Shown: positions 1-5,714 of the stretch, in pieces
Numbering within the stretch: the stretch's first letter is position 1
Layout of the letters: every line of letters begins with the position of its first letter
Assembly: GCA_964538565.1 (NCBI GenBank)
Contig: CAZIGW010000332.1
Coordinates: 1 to 5,714 of the forward strand
DNA from: CAYVBN01 sp964538565
GTDB taxonomy: Bacteria > Pseudomonadota > Alphaproteobacteria > Rhizobiales > Xanthobacteraceae
Length of the DNA stretch: 5,714 nucleotides
Direction: 5' to 3'
Made by a program: the position numbers and the translations under genes
The notes under the pieces: model-generated
The model's input: the letters and a program-made list of their open reading frames with translations, nothing else
Told to the model about the DNA's origin: nothing
Databases searched by the model: none

Positions 1-297
1 GGTGCCCGGCACCTTGGCGCGCGGGTCGTGGATGTATTCCTTGAAGTTCTTCTCGTCCCAGGTGATGCCGGAACCCTTGTTGGCCTGGCTGTAGCTGTAG
101 CCCTCGACCGTGCCGGCCTTGCGGCCGTTGAGCCCGTTGAGGACCGGACCGACCTTGTTCCGCGCGTCCGGCCCGATCGAATGACAGGGCAGGCATTTCT
201 TGAACGACTGCTCGCCCGCCGCCACGTCGTCGTCGGCCAATGCGGTCGCGGTCGAAGCCACCAGCATCAACGCCACCATGACAAAATTCCTGGTCAT
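1..297 (-). CDS. Class I c-type cytochrome (cytochrome c2/c550-like), exported, 3' end missing
   Basis: This gene encodes a periplasmic monohaem electron carrier. Only its first 99 codons lie in the window; the reading frame runs off the left edge with no stop. Residues 1-21 form a signal peptide: a short basic start (MTRN), a hydrophobic core and an ALA-type cleavage site before DDD. The haem attachment motif CLPCH is at residues 35-39, followed by KVGPVLNGLNGRKAGT (48-63), a pattern typical of mitochondrial/cytochrome c2-type proteins, then YSYSQANK and ITWDEKNFKEYI. The frame ends at DPRAKVPGT, just before the expected KM with the axial Met ligand, which would lie outside. Two Met codons are adjacent (first bases 300 and 297). 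I chose 297 because AGAGG at 309-305 sits 7 bases upstream, against 4 for the first. It is transcribed away from the glycolate oxidase operon. The family is clear; its redox partner is not shown by the sequence. Confidence 0.93.
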   Translation of the reverse strand, partial: MTRNFVMVALMLVASTATALADDDVAAGEQSFKKCLPCHSIGPDARNKVGPVLNGLNGRKAGTVEGYSYSQANKGSGITWDEKNFKEYIHDPRAKVPGT

Positions 298-395
298 CAT
301 CCCACCTCTTCCCTTTGGTCGTTCAAATTCCCTGCGATTGTTCAATCCCCGGGTCCGCACCGTCCAGGCCCCCGCGGCCGGCGCGGCCGAAAACC

Positions 396-407
396 CCCGT
401 TGACGGG
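396..407. repeat. Short inverted repeat CCCGT-TG-ACGGG in the divergent intergenic region
   Basis: A 5-bp perfect inverted repeat with a 2-base centre sits within the divergent promoter region. It is nested inside a second pair of 6-bp arms, GCGGCC (383-388) and GGCCGC (406-411), which overlap the right half. It could be an operator for a dimeric regulator, but arms this short made of G and C arise easily by chance in such DNA. Confidence 0.25.
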
Positions 408-483
408 CCGCACACCACCACGCCCGAGCCGCCGCGTCGCCGGCCGGCCCGACAAAGGTGAGCCAACTTCCGTCGATCTGGCG

Positions 484-490
484 TATAAAT
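484..490 (+). promoter_or_regulatory. Possible -10 element for the glcDEF operon
   Basis: TATAAAT stands out in a GC-rich intergenic region and lies 33 bases before the glcD start codon, which would give a short leader containing the ribosome binding site. No convincing -35 hexamer is seen 16-18 bases upstream, so the promoter may depend on an activator or the match may be chance. Confidence 0.35.
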
Positions 491-523
491 GACGCGACAG
501 GCGAGCAAAAGAGGAAATCGCTC

Positions 524-2017
524 ATGGCCGTCAGGATGCCACAGCCCGACGCCGACACGCTCGCCCGGCGCGCGCAGATCGCGCAGGCGCTGCGGGCGAT
601 CGTTCCGGGCGAGGGCGTCATCGCCCTCGAGCGGGAGATGAAGCCGTACGAGTCCGACGGCCTCACCGCCTATCGGCAGGTCCCCATGGTGGTCGTGCTG
701 CCGGAAACGACCGCGCAGGTTTCGCGCGTGCTGCGCTACTGCCATGACAACGGCATCAAGGTGGTTCCGCGCGGCGCCGGCACCTCGCTTTCGGGCGGTG
801 CGCTGCCGCTCGCCGACGGCGTGCTGCTCGGCATGGCGAAGTTCAACCGCATTCGCGAGATCGACCTCGACAACCGCGTCGCCGTCGTCGAGCCGGGCGT
901 GACCAATCTCGCGGTCAGCCAGGCGGTCGAGCACGCCGGATTCTACTACGCGCCCGATCCCTCCTCGCAGATCGCCTGCACGATCGGCGGCAACATCGCG
1001 GAGAACTCGGGCGGCGTGCACTGCCTCAAGTACGGCATGACGACCAACAACGTGCTCGGCTGCGAGCTGGTGCTCGTGAGCGGCGAGGTCGTCCGCATCG
1101 GCGGCAAGCATCTCGACGCCGGCGGCTACGATCTCCTCGGCGTCGTCACCGGATCGGAAGGGCTGCTCGGGGTCGTCACCGAGGTCACGGTGCGGCTCCT
1201 GAAGCGGCCGGAAACGGCGCGCGCCGTGCTCGTCGGCTTCGCGAGCTCGGAGGACGCCGGCGAATGCGTGGCGCGCATCATCGGGGCCGGCATCATTCCG
1301 GGCGGCATGGAGATGATGGACCGGCCGGCGATCCACGCCGCCGAGGCGTTCGTGCACGCCGGCTATCCGCTCGACGTCGAGGCGCTGCTGATCGTCGAGC
1401 TCGACGGACCGCAGGCCGAGGTCGATCATCTGATCGCCCGCGTTTCGGATATCGCGAAGGAATGCAGGGCCGTCACCCTCAAGGCGTCGAACTCGGAGCA
1501 GGAGCGGCTGTTGTTCTGGGCCGGCCGCAAGGCGGCGTTTCCGGCGGTCGGACGCATCTCGCCCGACTACTACTGCATGGACGGCACGATCCCTCGCGCG
1601 CGCCTGCCGCAGGTGCTCGCCCGCATGCGCGAGCTGTCGGAGCACTACGGCCTGCGCGTCGCCAACGTCTTTCACGCCGGCGACGGCAATTTGCACCCGC
1701 TCATCCTCTACGACGCCAATGTCCCGGGCGAGCTCGAACGCGCCGAAGCCTTCGGCGCCGACATTCTCAAGCTGTGCGTCGAGGTCGGCGGCGTGCTGAC
1801 CGGCGAGCACGGGGTCGGGGTCGAGAAGCGCGACCTGATGCCGGCGATGTTCAGCGAGATCGACCTCGATCAGCAGCAGCGCCTGAAATGCGCCTTCGAC
1901 GACAAGGGCCTGCTCAATCCCGGCAAGGTCTTTCCCACGCTGCATCGCTGCGCCGAGCTCGGCCGCATGCACGTGCGCGCCGGCAAGCTGCCGTTCCCGA
2001 ACATTCCGCGGTTCTGA
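524..2017 (+). CDS. glcD: Glycolate oxidase FAD-linked subunit GlcD
   Basis: GlcD is the catalytic flavoprotein of the three-subunit glycolate oxidase that converts glycolate to glyoxylate at the inner membrane. The product is 497 residues, close to the 499 of E. coli GlcD. The N-terminal half is a PCMH-type FAD-binding domain: PRGAGTSLSGGALP at 82-95, PDPSSQIACTIGGNIAENSG at 145-164, and GSEGLLGVVTEVTVRL at 210-225. The C-terminal FAD-oxidase domain carries FHAGDGNLHP (383-392) and the family signature GEHGVGVEKRD (427-437), ending in the usual GLLNPGKVFP (462-471). The ATG at 524 is preceded by GAGG at 511-514 with 9-base spacing and gives the standard family N terminus; a second ATG at 536 is possible. 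It is first in the operon, with glcE 7 bases after its stop. The same family includes D-lactate dehydrogenases and other 2-hydroxyacid oxidases, but linkage to glcE and glcF settles the assignment. Confidence 0.97.
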   Translation: MAVRMPQPDADTLARRAQIAQALRAIVPGEGVIALEREMKPYESDGLTAYRQVPMVVVLPETTAQVSRVLRYCHDNGIKVVPRGAGTSLSGGALPLADGVLLGMAKFNRIREIDLDNRVAVVEPGVTNLAVSQAVEHAGFYYAPDPSSQIACTIGGNIAENSGGVHCLKYGMTTNNVLGCELVLVSGEVVRIGGKHLDAGGYDLLGVVTGSEGLLGVVTEVTVRLLKRPETARAVLVGFASSEDAGECVARIIGAGIIPGGMEMMDRPAIHAAEAFVHAGYPLDVEALLIVELDGPQAEVDHLIARVSDIAKECRAVTLKASNSEQERLLFWAGRKAAFPAVGRISPDYYCMDGTIPRARLPQVLARMRELSEHYGLRVANVFHAGDGNLHPLILYDANVPGELERAEAFGADILKLCVEVGGVLTGEHGVGVEKRDLMPAMFSEIDLDQQQRLKCAFDDKGLLNPGKVFPTLHRCAELGRMHVRAGKLPFPNIPRF

Positions 2018-2024
2018 TCTCGCC

Positions 2025-3251
2025 ATGGCCGATGTCTGGAAAGTACGCGACGTGCGGGATGTCGAGGCCGCGGTCGAGCGCGCCTTGCGCGACGGCGTTT
2101 CGCTGGAAGTGGTCGGGCACGGCAGCAAACGCGCGCTCGGCCGCCCGGTGCAGTCGGACGCCACGCTCGACGTCTCCGCGCTCTCTGGCGTCACCCTGTA
2201 CGAGCCGGCGGAACTGGTGCTGTCGGCGCGCGCCGGCACGCCGCTCGCCGAGATCGAAACGCTGGTCGCCGCGAGCGGACAGGAGCTCGCCTTCGAGCCG
2301 ATCGACTACGGGCCGCTGCTCGGCGCGCCGGCGGGGCACGGCACCATCGGCGGCACGGTGGCGGCCAATCTCTCCGGTCCTCGCCGCCTCAAGGTGGGGG
2401 CGGCGCGCGATCATTTCCTCGGCTTCACCGCGGTGTCCGGCCGCGGCGAGACGTTCAAGTCGGGCGGCCGCGTGGTGAAGAACGTCACCGGCTATGACCT
2501 TTCCAAGCTGCTCGCCGGCTCCTGGGGCACGCTCGCGGTCATGACCGACGTGACGCTCAAGGTTCTGCCGCGGGCAGAGACCGAGGAGACGGTTTTCGTC
2601 GAGGGCCTCGACGACGCGGCGGCCGTCCGGGCGATGACGCTCGCCATGGGGTCGGCCTGCGACGTCTCAGGGGCGGCGCACCTGCCTGCGCCGCTCGCCC
2701 CGCGGGCGTCGGACGACCTGCCGGTCGGCCGGGCGATCACCGCGCTGCGGCTCGAGGGCGTCGAGCCTTCTGTCGCGCACCGGCGGCGCGCGCTCGAGGC
2801 GCTGGTGCGGCCGCTCGGTCCCGTCGGACGGCTCGACGCGGCGCAATCGCGCGCCCTGTGGCGGGCGATTCGCGACGTCGTGCCGCTGGCGGCGGAGGGG
2901 CCCTCGGGCCTACGTCACGTCTGGCGGCTCTCGACGGCGCCGGCGCGCGGGGCCGATGCCGGGCGGATGCTCGGGGAGGGGGCCGACGTCGAGTTGCTCT
3001 ACGACTGGGCGGGCGGCCTCGTCTGGGCGGCATTCGCAGCGCAGGAGGACGCGGGAGCCGGCCGGGTGCGCGCGGCCGTGCGGGCCTGCGGCGGACATGC
3101 CATGCTGGTGCGCGCGCCGGCGGCCATCCGGGCCGCCGAACACGTGTTCGAGCCGCAGGACGGCGTGCTCGCCAGCCTGACCAGGCGCGTCAAGACGAGC
3201 TTCGATCCGAACGGCGTGCTCGGCGCCGGGCGGATGTGGGCAGGGATCTGA
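2025..3251 (+). CDS. glcE: Glycolate oxidase FAD-binding subunit GlcE
   Basis: GlcE is the second flavin-domain subunit of glycolate oxidase, required for activity alongside GlcD and GlcF. The product is 408 residues, longer than the roughly 350 of E. coli GlcE; the extra length lies in the middle and C-terminal part, as I recall for alphaproteobacterial forms. The FAD-binding core is intact: GHGSKRALGRP at 31-41, GHGTIGGTVAANLSGPRRL at 104-122, and VVKNVTGYDLSKLLAGSWGT at 150-169. The C terminus FDPNGVLGAGRM (393-404) is the usual ending. Residues 181-300 are weakly conserved and Ala/Arg-rich. The start ATG follows the glcD stop by 7 bases and has no clear ribosome binding site, so it is probably translated by coupling to glcD. 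The N terminus WKVRDVRDVEAAVERAL matches the family start, which supports this ATG. Confidence 0.95.
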   Translation: MADVWKVRDVRDVEAAVERALRDGVSLEVVGHGSKRALGRPVQSDATLDVSALSGVTLYEPAELVLSARAGTPLAEIETLVAASGQELAFEPIDYGPLLGAPAGHGTIGGTVAANLSGPRRLKVGAARDHFLGFTAVSGRGETFKSGGRVVKNVTGYDLSKLLAGSWGTLAVMTDVTLKVLPRAETEETVFVEGLDDAAAVRAMTLAMGSACDVSGAAHLPAPLAPRASDDLPVGRAITALRLEGVEPSVAHRRRALEALVRPLGPVGRLDAAQSRALWRAIRDVVPLAAEGPSGLRHVWRLSTAPARGADAGRMLGEGADVELLYDWAGGLVWAAFAAQEDAGAGRVRAAVRACGGHAMLVRAPAAIRAAEHVFEPQDGVLASLTRRVKTSFDPNGVLGAGRMWAGI

Positions 3252-3254
3252 ACG

Positions 3255-4694
3255 GTGCAGACGAGCTTCAGCCCGGAGCAACTGGCGCGGCCCGCGATCG
3301 CGGAAGCCGACAAGATCCTGCGCGCGTGCGTGCATTGCGGCTTCTGCACCGCGACCTGTCCGACCTACGTGCTGCTCGGCGACGAACTCGATTCGCCGCG
3401 CGGGCGCATCTACCTGATCAAGGACATGCTGGAGAACGACCGGCCGGCGAGCGAGGAGGTGGTCCGGCATGTCGATCGGTGCCTGTCCTGCCTCGCCTGT
3501 ATGACGACCTGCCCGTCCGGCGTGCACTACATGCACCTCGTCGACCATGCCCGCGCCCACATCGAGCAGACCTATCGGCGTCCCGCCCTCGATCGCCTTC
3601 TGCGGGAGTTCGTCGCCCGGGTCATGCCCGAGCCGAGGCTGTTCCGCTGGGCGGTGCTGGCCGGCCGGCTGACCAAGCCGTTCGAACCGCTGCTGCGGCT
3701 CATGGGCCTCCGGCGGCTGGCCGCCATGCTGCGGCTCACGCCCACCGGGATTCCCCCGCGCCCGGCGGTCGGCGGGCAGGTGTTTCGTCCGCGCGGGGCC
3801 CGGCGCGGCCGGGTGGCGCTCCTGTCGGGCTGCGTCGCCCAGATCCTTTCGCCCGCCATCAACGCGGCGACGATTCGCCTTCTCGTCCGGCACGGCATCG
3901 AGGTGGTGCTGGCCGAAGGCGAGGGCTGTTGCGGCTCGCTCGTCCACCACATGGGCCGGGAGGAGGAAGCGCTCGGCCAGGCCCGCGCCAACATCGACGC
4001 ATGGATGCGGGAGATCGACGGCGAGGGCCTCGATGCGATCGTGGTGACGGCGTCCGGCTGCGGCACGACGATCAAGGACTACGGCTTCATGCTGCGGACC
4101 GACACGGCGTATGCAGAACGCGCCGGCAAGGTGTCCGCGCTCGCACGCGACGTGTGCGAGTATCTGGCGAGCCTGCCTCTTTCCGCGCCGGTGCGGCCCA
4201 ATCCGCTCGTCGTCGCCTATCACGCCGCCTGTTCGCTCCAGCACGGACAGAGAATCACGCGTGAGCCGAAGGCCTTGCTGGCGCGCACGGGCTTCACGGT
4301 CCGGGAGGTGCCCGAGGGCCATCTGTGCTGCGGGTCGGCCGGAACCTACAATTTTCTGCAGGCAGAACTTGCGCAGAGGTTGCGTGATCGCAAGATCGCG
4401 AATATCGAGAAAGTCGCGCCCGACGTGATTGCCGCTGGGAACATCGGTTGCATCACGCAGATCGCGGCGGGCACTGCCATCCCGGTGGTGCATCCGGTCG
4501 AACTGATCGACTGGGCAACCGGGGGACCGCGGCCGGCGGCGCTCGCACGGCATGCCGGTGAAACGGCCGAGCGAAACGAGGACAAGGTCCGAGGGGAACT
4601 GACCGGCGCCGCGCCCGTACAGGGAAATTCCGCAGCGAAAGCCGCGGCAGCCGGCGCGGATCGACAGGGTCGGCCAGTCAAAAGCTTCGGTTAG
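3255..4694 (+). CDS. glcF: Glycolate oxidase iron-sulfur subunit GlcF
   Basis: GlcF carries electrons from the flavin subunits towards the membrane quinone pool. Two ferredoxin-type 4Fe-4S motifs are complete: CVHCGFCTATCP with C25, C28, C31, C35, and CLSCLACMTTCP with C76, C79, C82, C86. Two CCG (cysteine-rich) domains follow: C193, then GCCG at 224-227 and SGCG at 267-270; and C326, then CCG at 358-360 and NIGC at 396-399. The conserved part ends near HPVELIDWATGG (413-424). The start is a GTG, 3 bases after the glcE stop, with AGGGA at 3242-3246 and 8-base spacing; it yields MQTSF, close to the MQT start of E. coli GlcF. The product is 479 residues against about 407 in E. coli. Much of the excess is a polar, low-complexity C-terminal tail of 55 residues (425-479) that I cannot assign to a domain. 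No terminator with a T-tract follows. Confidence 0.96.
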   Translation: MQTSFSPEQLARPAIAEADKILRACVHCGFCTATCPTYVLLGDELDSPRGRIYLIKDMLENDRPASEEVVRHVDRCLSCLACMTTCPSGVHYMHLVDHARAHIEQTYRRPALDRLLREFVARVMPEPRLFRWAVLAGRLTKPFEPLLRLMGLRRLAAMLRLTPTGIPPRPAVGGQVFRPRGARRGRVALLSGCVAQILSPAINAATIRLLVRHGIEVVLAEGEGCCGSLVHHMGREEEALGQARANIDAWMREIDGEGLDAIVVTASGCGTTIKDYGFMLRTDTAYAERAGKVSALARDVCEYLASLPLSAPVRPNPLVVAYHAACSLQHGQRITREPKALLARTGFTVREVPEGHLCCGSAGTYNFLQAELAQRLRDRKIANIEKVAPDVIAAGNIGCITQIAAGTAIPVVHPVELIDWATGGPRPAALARHAGETAERNEDKVRGELTGAAPVQGNSAAKAAAAGADRQGRPVKSFG

Positions 4695-4720
4695 ACTGCG
4701 GTCGCTTGAGTATTCGAGTT

Positions 4721-4740
4721 TTCATTCGTGTTCATTCTTG
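4721..4740. repeat. Tandem 10-bp direct repeat upstream of the histone-like gene
   Basis: Two adjacent 10-base units, TTCATTCGTG and TTCATTCTTG, differ at one position. A related ATTCG also occurs at 4712-4716. The 10-base period is one turn of the helix, so a protein bound to both copies would sit on one face of the DNA. Its place between glcF and the next gene makes an operator or activator site possible; function is inference. Confidence 0.55.
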
Positions 4741-4742
4741 CC

Positions 4743-4769
4743 GCCGATGTGATACGACAGGACATCGGC
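4743..4769. repeat. Perfect 8-bp inverted repeat (hairpin) upstream of the histone-like gene
   Basis: GCCGATGT at 4743-4750 and ACATCGGC at 4762-4769 are exact reverse complements separated by 11 bases. In RNA this would form an 8-bp stem ending 7 bases before the Shine-Dalgarno sequence at 4777. There is no T-run on either strand, so it is not a standard intrinsic terminator for glcF. It may be a leader hairpin, an operator for a dimeric regulator, or a weak mRNA 3'-end structure. Confidence 0.6.
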
Positions 4770-4788
4770 AACGATCGGGAGGACGATC

Positions 4789-5337
4789 ATGGCGAAGAGT
4801 CTCAGGAAAGCGAAGAAATCGACGGGTAAGAAAACCAAACGGGCCGCTCCGGCGCGCAAGAAGAGCAAGGTCAAGACGGCCGCCAAGAAGCGCGCCGGCA
4901 AGTCGGTCCGCAGCGCCGTGAAGGGCAAGGCGGCGAAGAAGTCGACCAAGAAGACGGCGAAGAAGGCGGCAGCCCGCAAGCCGGCGAAGAAGCCGGCGGC
5001 CAAGCGCAAGGCTCCGGCCAGGAAGCCGGCTCCCGCGCCGGCCCCGGCTTCCGCTCCGAGCGCAACCCCGGCGGCCCCGAAGCCTGCGACTTCCGCGGCG
5101 GCTGCGAAGCCGGCAGCCCCGGCCGTGGCACGCACCGCCGCCCCGATGGCGCCGGCGGCGAGCCGGCCGAGCATGCCGGCCTCGCCCCCGATGGGCGGCT
5201 CCTCGATGTCTCCGCGTCCCTCTTTCCCCACGTCATCGGCGTCGCCGGCGCCCATGGGCGGCGGTTTCCGCATGCCCAGCGCGTCGCCGAGCAAGCCCGG
5301 CGGACAAGGGGGTGGTGATGGTGGTCAGGGCCAATAA
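4789..5337 (+). CDS. Histone H1-like Lys/Ala/Pro-rich basic protein
   Basis: The 182-residue product resembles the C-terminal domain of histone H1 and bacterial H1-like or AlgP-type proteins; by analogy it probably binds DNA or RNA without sequence specificity in the nucleoid. Residues 1-80 hold 28 Lys and 8 Arg in Ala-rich runs, with PAKKPAAKRKAPARKP at 65-80. Residues 81-128 are Pro/Ala-rich, and 129-182 are Pro/Ser/Gly/Met-rich, with MGG at 135-137 and 156-158 and a Gly/Gln end. There is a single acidic residue in the whole protein (D177), and no Cys, Trp, Tyr or His. The ATG has a strong Shine-Dalgarno sequence (GGGAGGA, 5-base spacing). Low complexity makes homology unreliable; function is inferred from composition only. 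The lysines are nearly all AAG, in keeping with a genuine high-GC coding region. Its last 20 bases overlap the next gene in another frame. Confidence 0.8.
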   Translation: MAKSLRKAKKSTGKKTKRAAPARKKSKVKTAAKKRAGKSVRSAVKGKAAKKSTKKTAKKAAARKPAKKPAAKRKAPARKPAPAPAPASAPSATPAAPKPATSAAAAKPAAPAVARTAAPMAPAASRPSMPASPPMGGSSMSPRPSFPTSSASPAPMGGGFRMPSASPSKPGGQGGGDGGQGQ

Positions 5338-5714
5338 AGCCAAGAAGACCAGGGCCAGGACGAAGATCAAGACCGGCGCCGCGCGCAAGGCTTCCCGAGC
5401 GGCGGCGTCGGGCAAGAAGAAGGCGGCGGGCAAGGCTTCCGCCGCCACCAAGCGGGTCGGCAGGAAGCCGGGCGCGAAAGGATCGGCGGCCAGGAAGCCG
5501 GTGCGCCGTCGATCGTCCGCCGGCAAGTCCGGACCGTCGATCGCCAAAGGACGCATCCGGCGAAGCGCCCGCAAGACCGCGGCGACCGCAAGCGTCGGCT
5601 CCGAAAAGCCCGTCCACACGCGCGCCCGCGAGGCCAAGGTGGCGGTGTCGACCGCCCGGCGGATTCCGAAAATCAGGCACAAGCGCGCCGGCCGGCCCGC
5701 GCCGCGCGCACCCT
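5318..5714 (+). CDS. Second Lys/Arg-rich histone-like basic protein, 3' end missing
   Basis: An open frame from the ATG at 5318 runs 132 codons to the right edge without a stop. It encodes 44 Lys/Arg (about 21 K and 23 R) against only two Glu and no Asp, with Ala, Gly and Ser filling most of the rest. Short motifs recur, such as GRKPGAK and AARKPV, and KKKAAGKA resembles the first protein. It is richer in Arg than its neighbour and lacks, in the visible part, the Pro/Met-rich tail. The start overlaps the end of the upstream gene by 20 bases in the +1 frame. AAGGGGG at 5306-5312 could serve as a ribosome site 5 bases before the ATG; GTG codons at 5312 and 5315 are in-frame alternatives. Probable nucleoid-type nucleic-acid binding, by composition only. 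It may instead be the C-terminal half of one protein split by a frameshift. Confidence 0.7.
   Translation, partial: MVVRANKAKKTRARTKIKTGAARKASRAAASGKKKAAGKASAATKRVGRKPGAKGSAARKPVRRRSSAGKSGPSIAKGRIRRSARKTAATASVGSEKPVHTRAREAKVAVSTARRIPKIRHKRAGRPAPRAP

Larger units (their letters stand above)
301..523. promoter_or_regulatory. Divergent intergenic region between the cytochrome gene and glcD
   Basis: These 223 bases separate two divergently transcribed genes, so both promoters and any shared operator should lie here. The leftward gene has an SD-like AAGAGG at 310-305. The rightward gene has AAGAGGAAA around 509-517, 9 bases (counted from GAGG) before the glcD ATG at 524. A TATAAAT stands at 484-490 in otherwise GC-rich DNA. 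A GTG at 458 would extend glcD by 22 codons in frame, but that stretch looks like leader sequence and has no good ribosome site, so I treat it as non-coding. No binding site for a named regulator is recognisable. Confidence 0.6.
4695..4788 (+). promoter_or_regulatory. Intergenic region with probable promoter for the histone-like genes
   Basis: These 94 bases separate glcF from the basic protein gene. The part from about 4705 to 4740 is distinctly AT-richer than its surroundings, as expected of a promoter. CTTGAG at 4705-4710 resembles the CTTGAC-type -35 of alphaproteobacteria, but no good -10 lies at the normal distance. A strong Shine-Dalgarno sequence, GGGAGGA at 4777-4783, precedes the ATG at 4789 by 5 bases. 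The change in composition and the fresh ribosome site suggest the downstream genes are transcribed independently of glcDEF, at least in part. Confidence 0.4.

Noticed and set aside
400..405. TTGACG as a -35 element for glcD
   Set aside because: No acceptable -10 lies 16-18 bases downstream, and the hexamer is too far from TATAAAT at 484.
28..492. Plus-strand frame of 154 codons across the cytochrome gene and intergenic region
   Set aside because: It lies antisense to the clear CxxCH cytochrome frame and its peptide shows no family features.
323..2239. Open frame of 638 codons on the minus strand, antisense to glcD
   Set aside because: It mirrors glcD in GC-rich DNA where stops are rare on the opposite strand. 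Its translation is Arg/Ala/His/Asp-rich with no family motif, while glcD carries full conserved motifs.
2858..4264. Open frame of 468 codons on the plus strand across the end of glcE and most of glcF
   Set aside because: It is out of frame with both genes and its translation is Arg/Ala/Gly-rich without any motif; glcE and glcF account for the same DNA.
2910..4553. Open frame of 547 codons on the minus strand, antisense to glcE and glcF
   Set aside because: Same composition effect: the peptide is low in order, rich in Arg, His and Pro, and lies opposite two well-supported genes.
4722..5294. Minus-strand frame of 190 codons opposite the first histone-like gene, with hydrophobic Ala/Gly/Phe/Leu-rich content resembling membrane segments
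   Set aside because: The reverse complement of AAG/GCC-rich codons gives Leu/Phe/Gly/Ala automatically (AAG becomes CTT). The plus frame has a strong Shine-Dalgarno sequence and the near-total absence of acidic residues expected of a basic protein.
4871..5680. Minus-strand frame of 269 codons across both histone-like genes
   Set aside because: No ribosome site or recognisable motif, Arg/Pro/Gly/Ser-rich by composition, and opposite two better-supported plus-strand frames.

Overview
The window is GC-rich (my estimate is about two thirds G+C) with strong third-position G/C bias. It looks like a chromosomal segment of an alphaproteobacterium, most likely of the Hyphomicrobiales (Bradyrhizobium/Rhodopseudomonas/Xanthobacteraceae type). 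That placement rests on the character of the GlcE protein, the cytochrome c2-like gene and the codon use. It is inference from recalled families, not a database match. I see no mobile element, CRISPR array, tRNA or rRNA.

Layout: (1) 1-297, minus strand: the N-terminal part of an exported class I c-type cytochrome, cut by the left edge. (2) 301-523: a divergent intergenic region holding the 5' ends of the cytochrome gene and of the glycolate oxidase operon. (3) 524-4694, plus strand: a compact glcD-glcE-glcF operon with gaps of 7 and 3 bases, encoding the three-subunit membrane-associated glycolate oxidase. GlcD is the FAD flavoprotein, GlcE a second FAD-domain subunit and GlcF the iron-sulfur subunit with two ferredoxin-type clusters and two CCG domains. 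Together they oxidise glycolate to glyoxylate and pass electrons to the respiratory chain. All three look intact. (4) 4695-4788: a short intergenic region, clearly AT-richer than its surroundings, with a 10-bp tandem repeat and a perfect 8-bp hairpin just before a strong ribosome binding site. (5) 4789-5714, plus strand: two overlapping reading frames for very basic, low-complexity, histone H1-like proteins. The first is Lys/Ala-rich with a Pro/Ala/Gly/Met-rich tail. The second is Lys/Arg-rich and runs off the right edge.

The metabolic part is conventional. The part most worth a second look is the histone-like pair: the junction in a G-run raises the question of two coupled genes or one frame-shifted gene, and the upstream region carries repeat structure that no gene explains. 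I did not find convincing evidence of a wholly new system.
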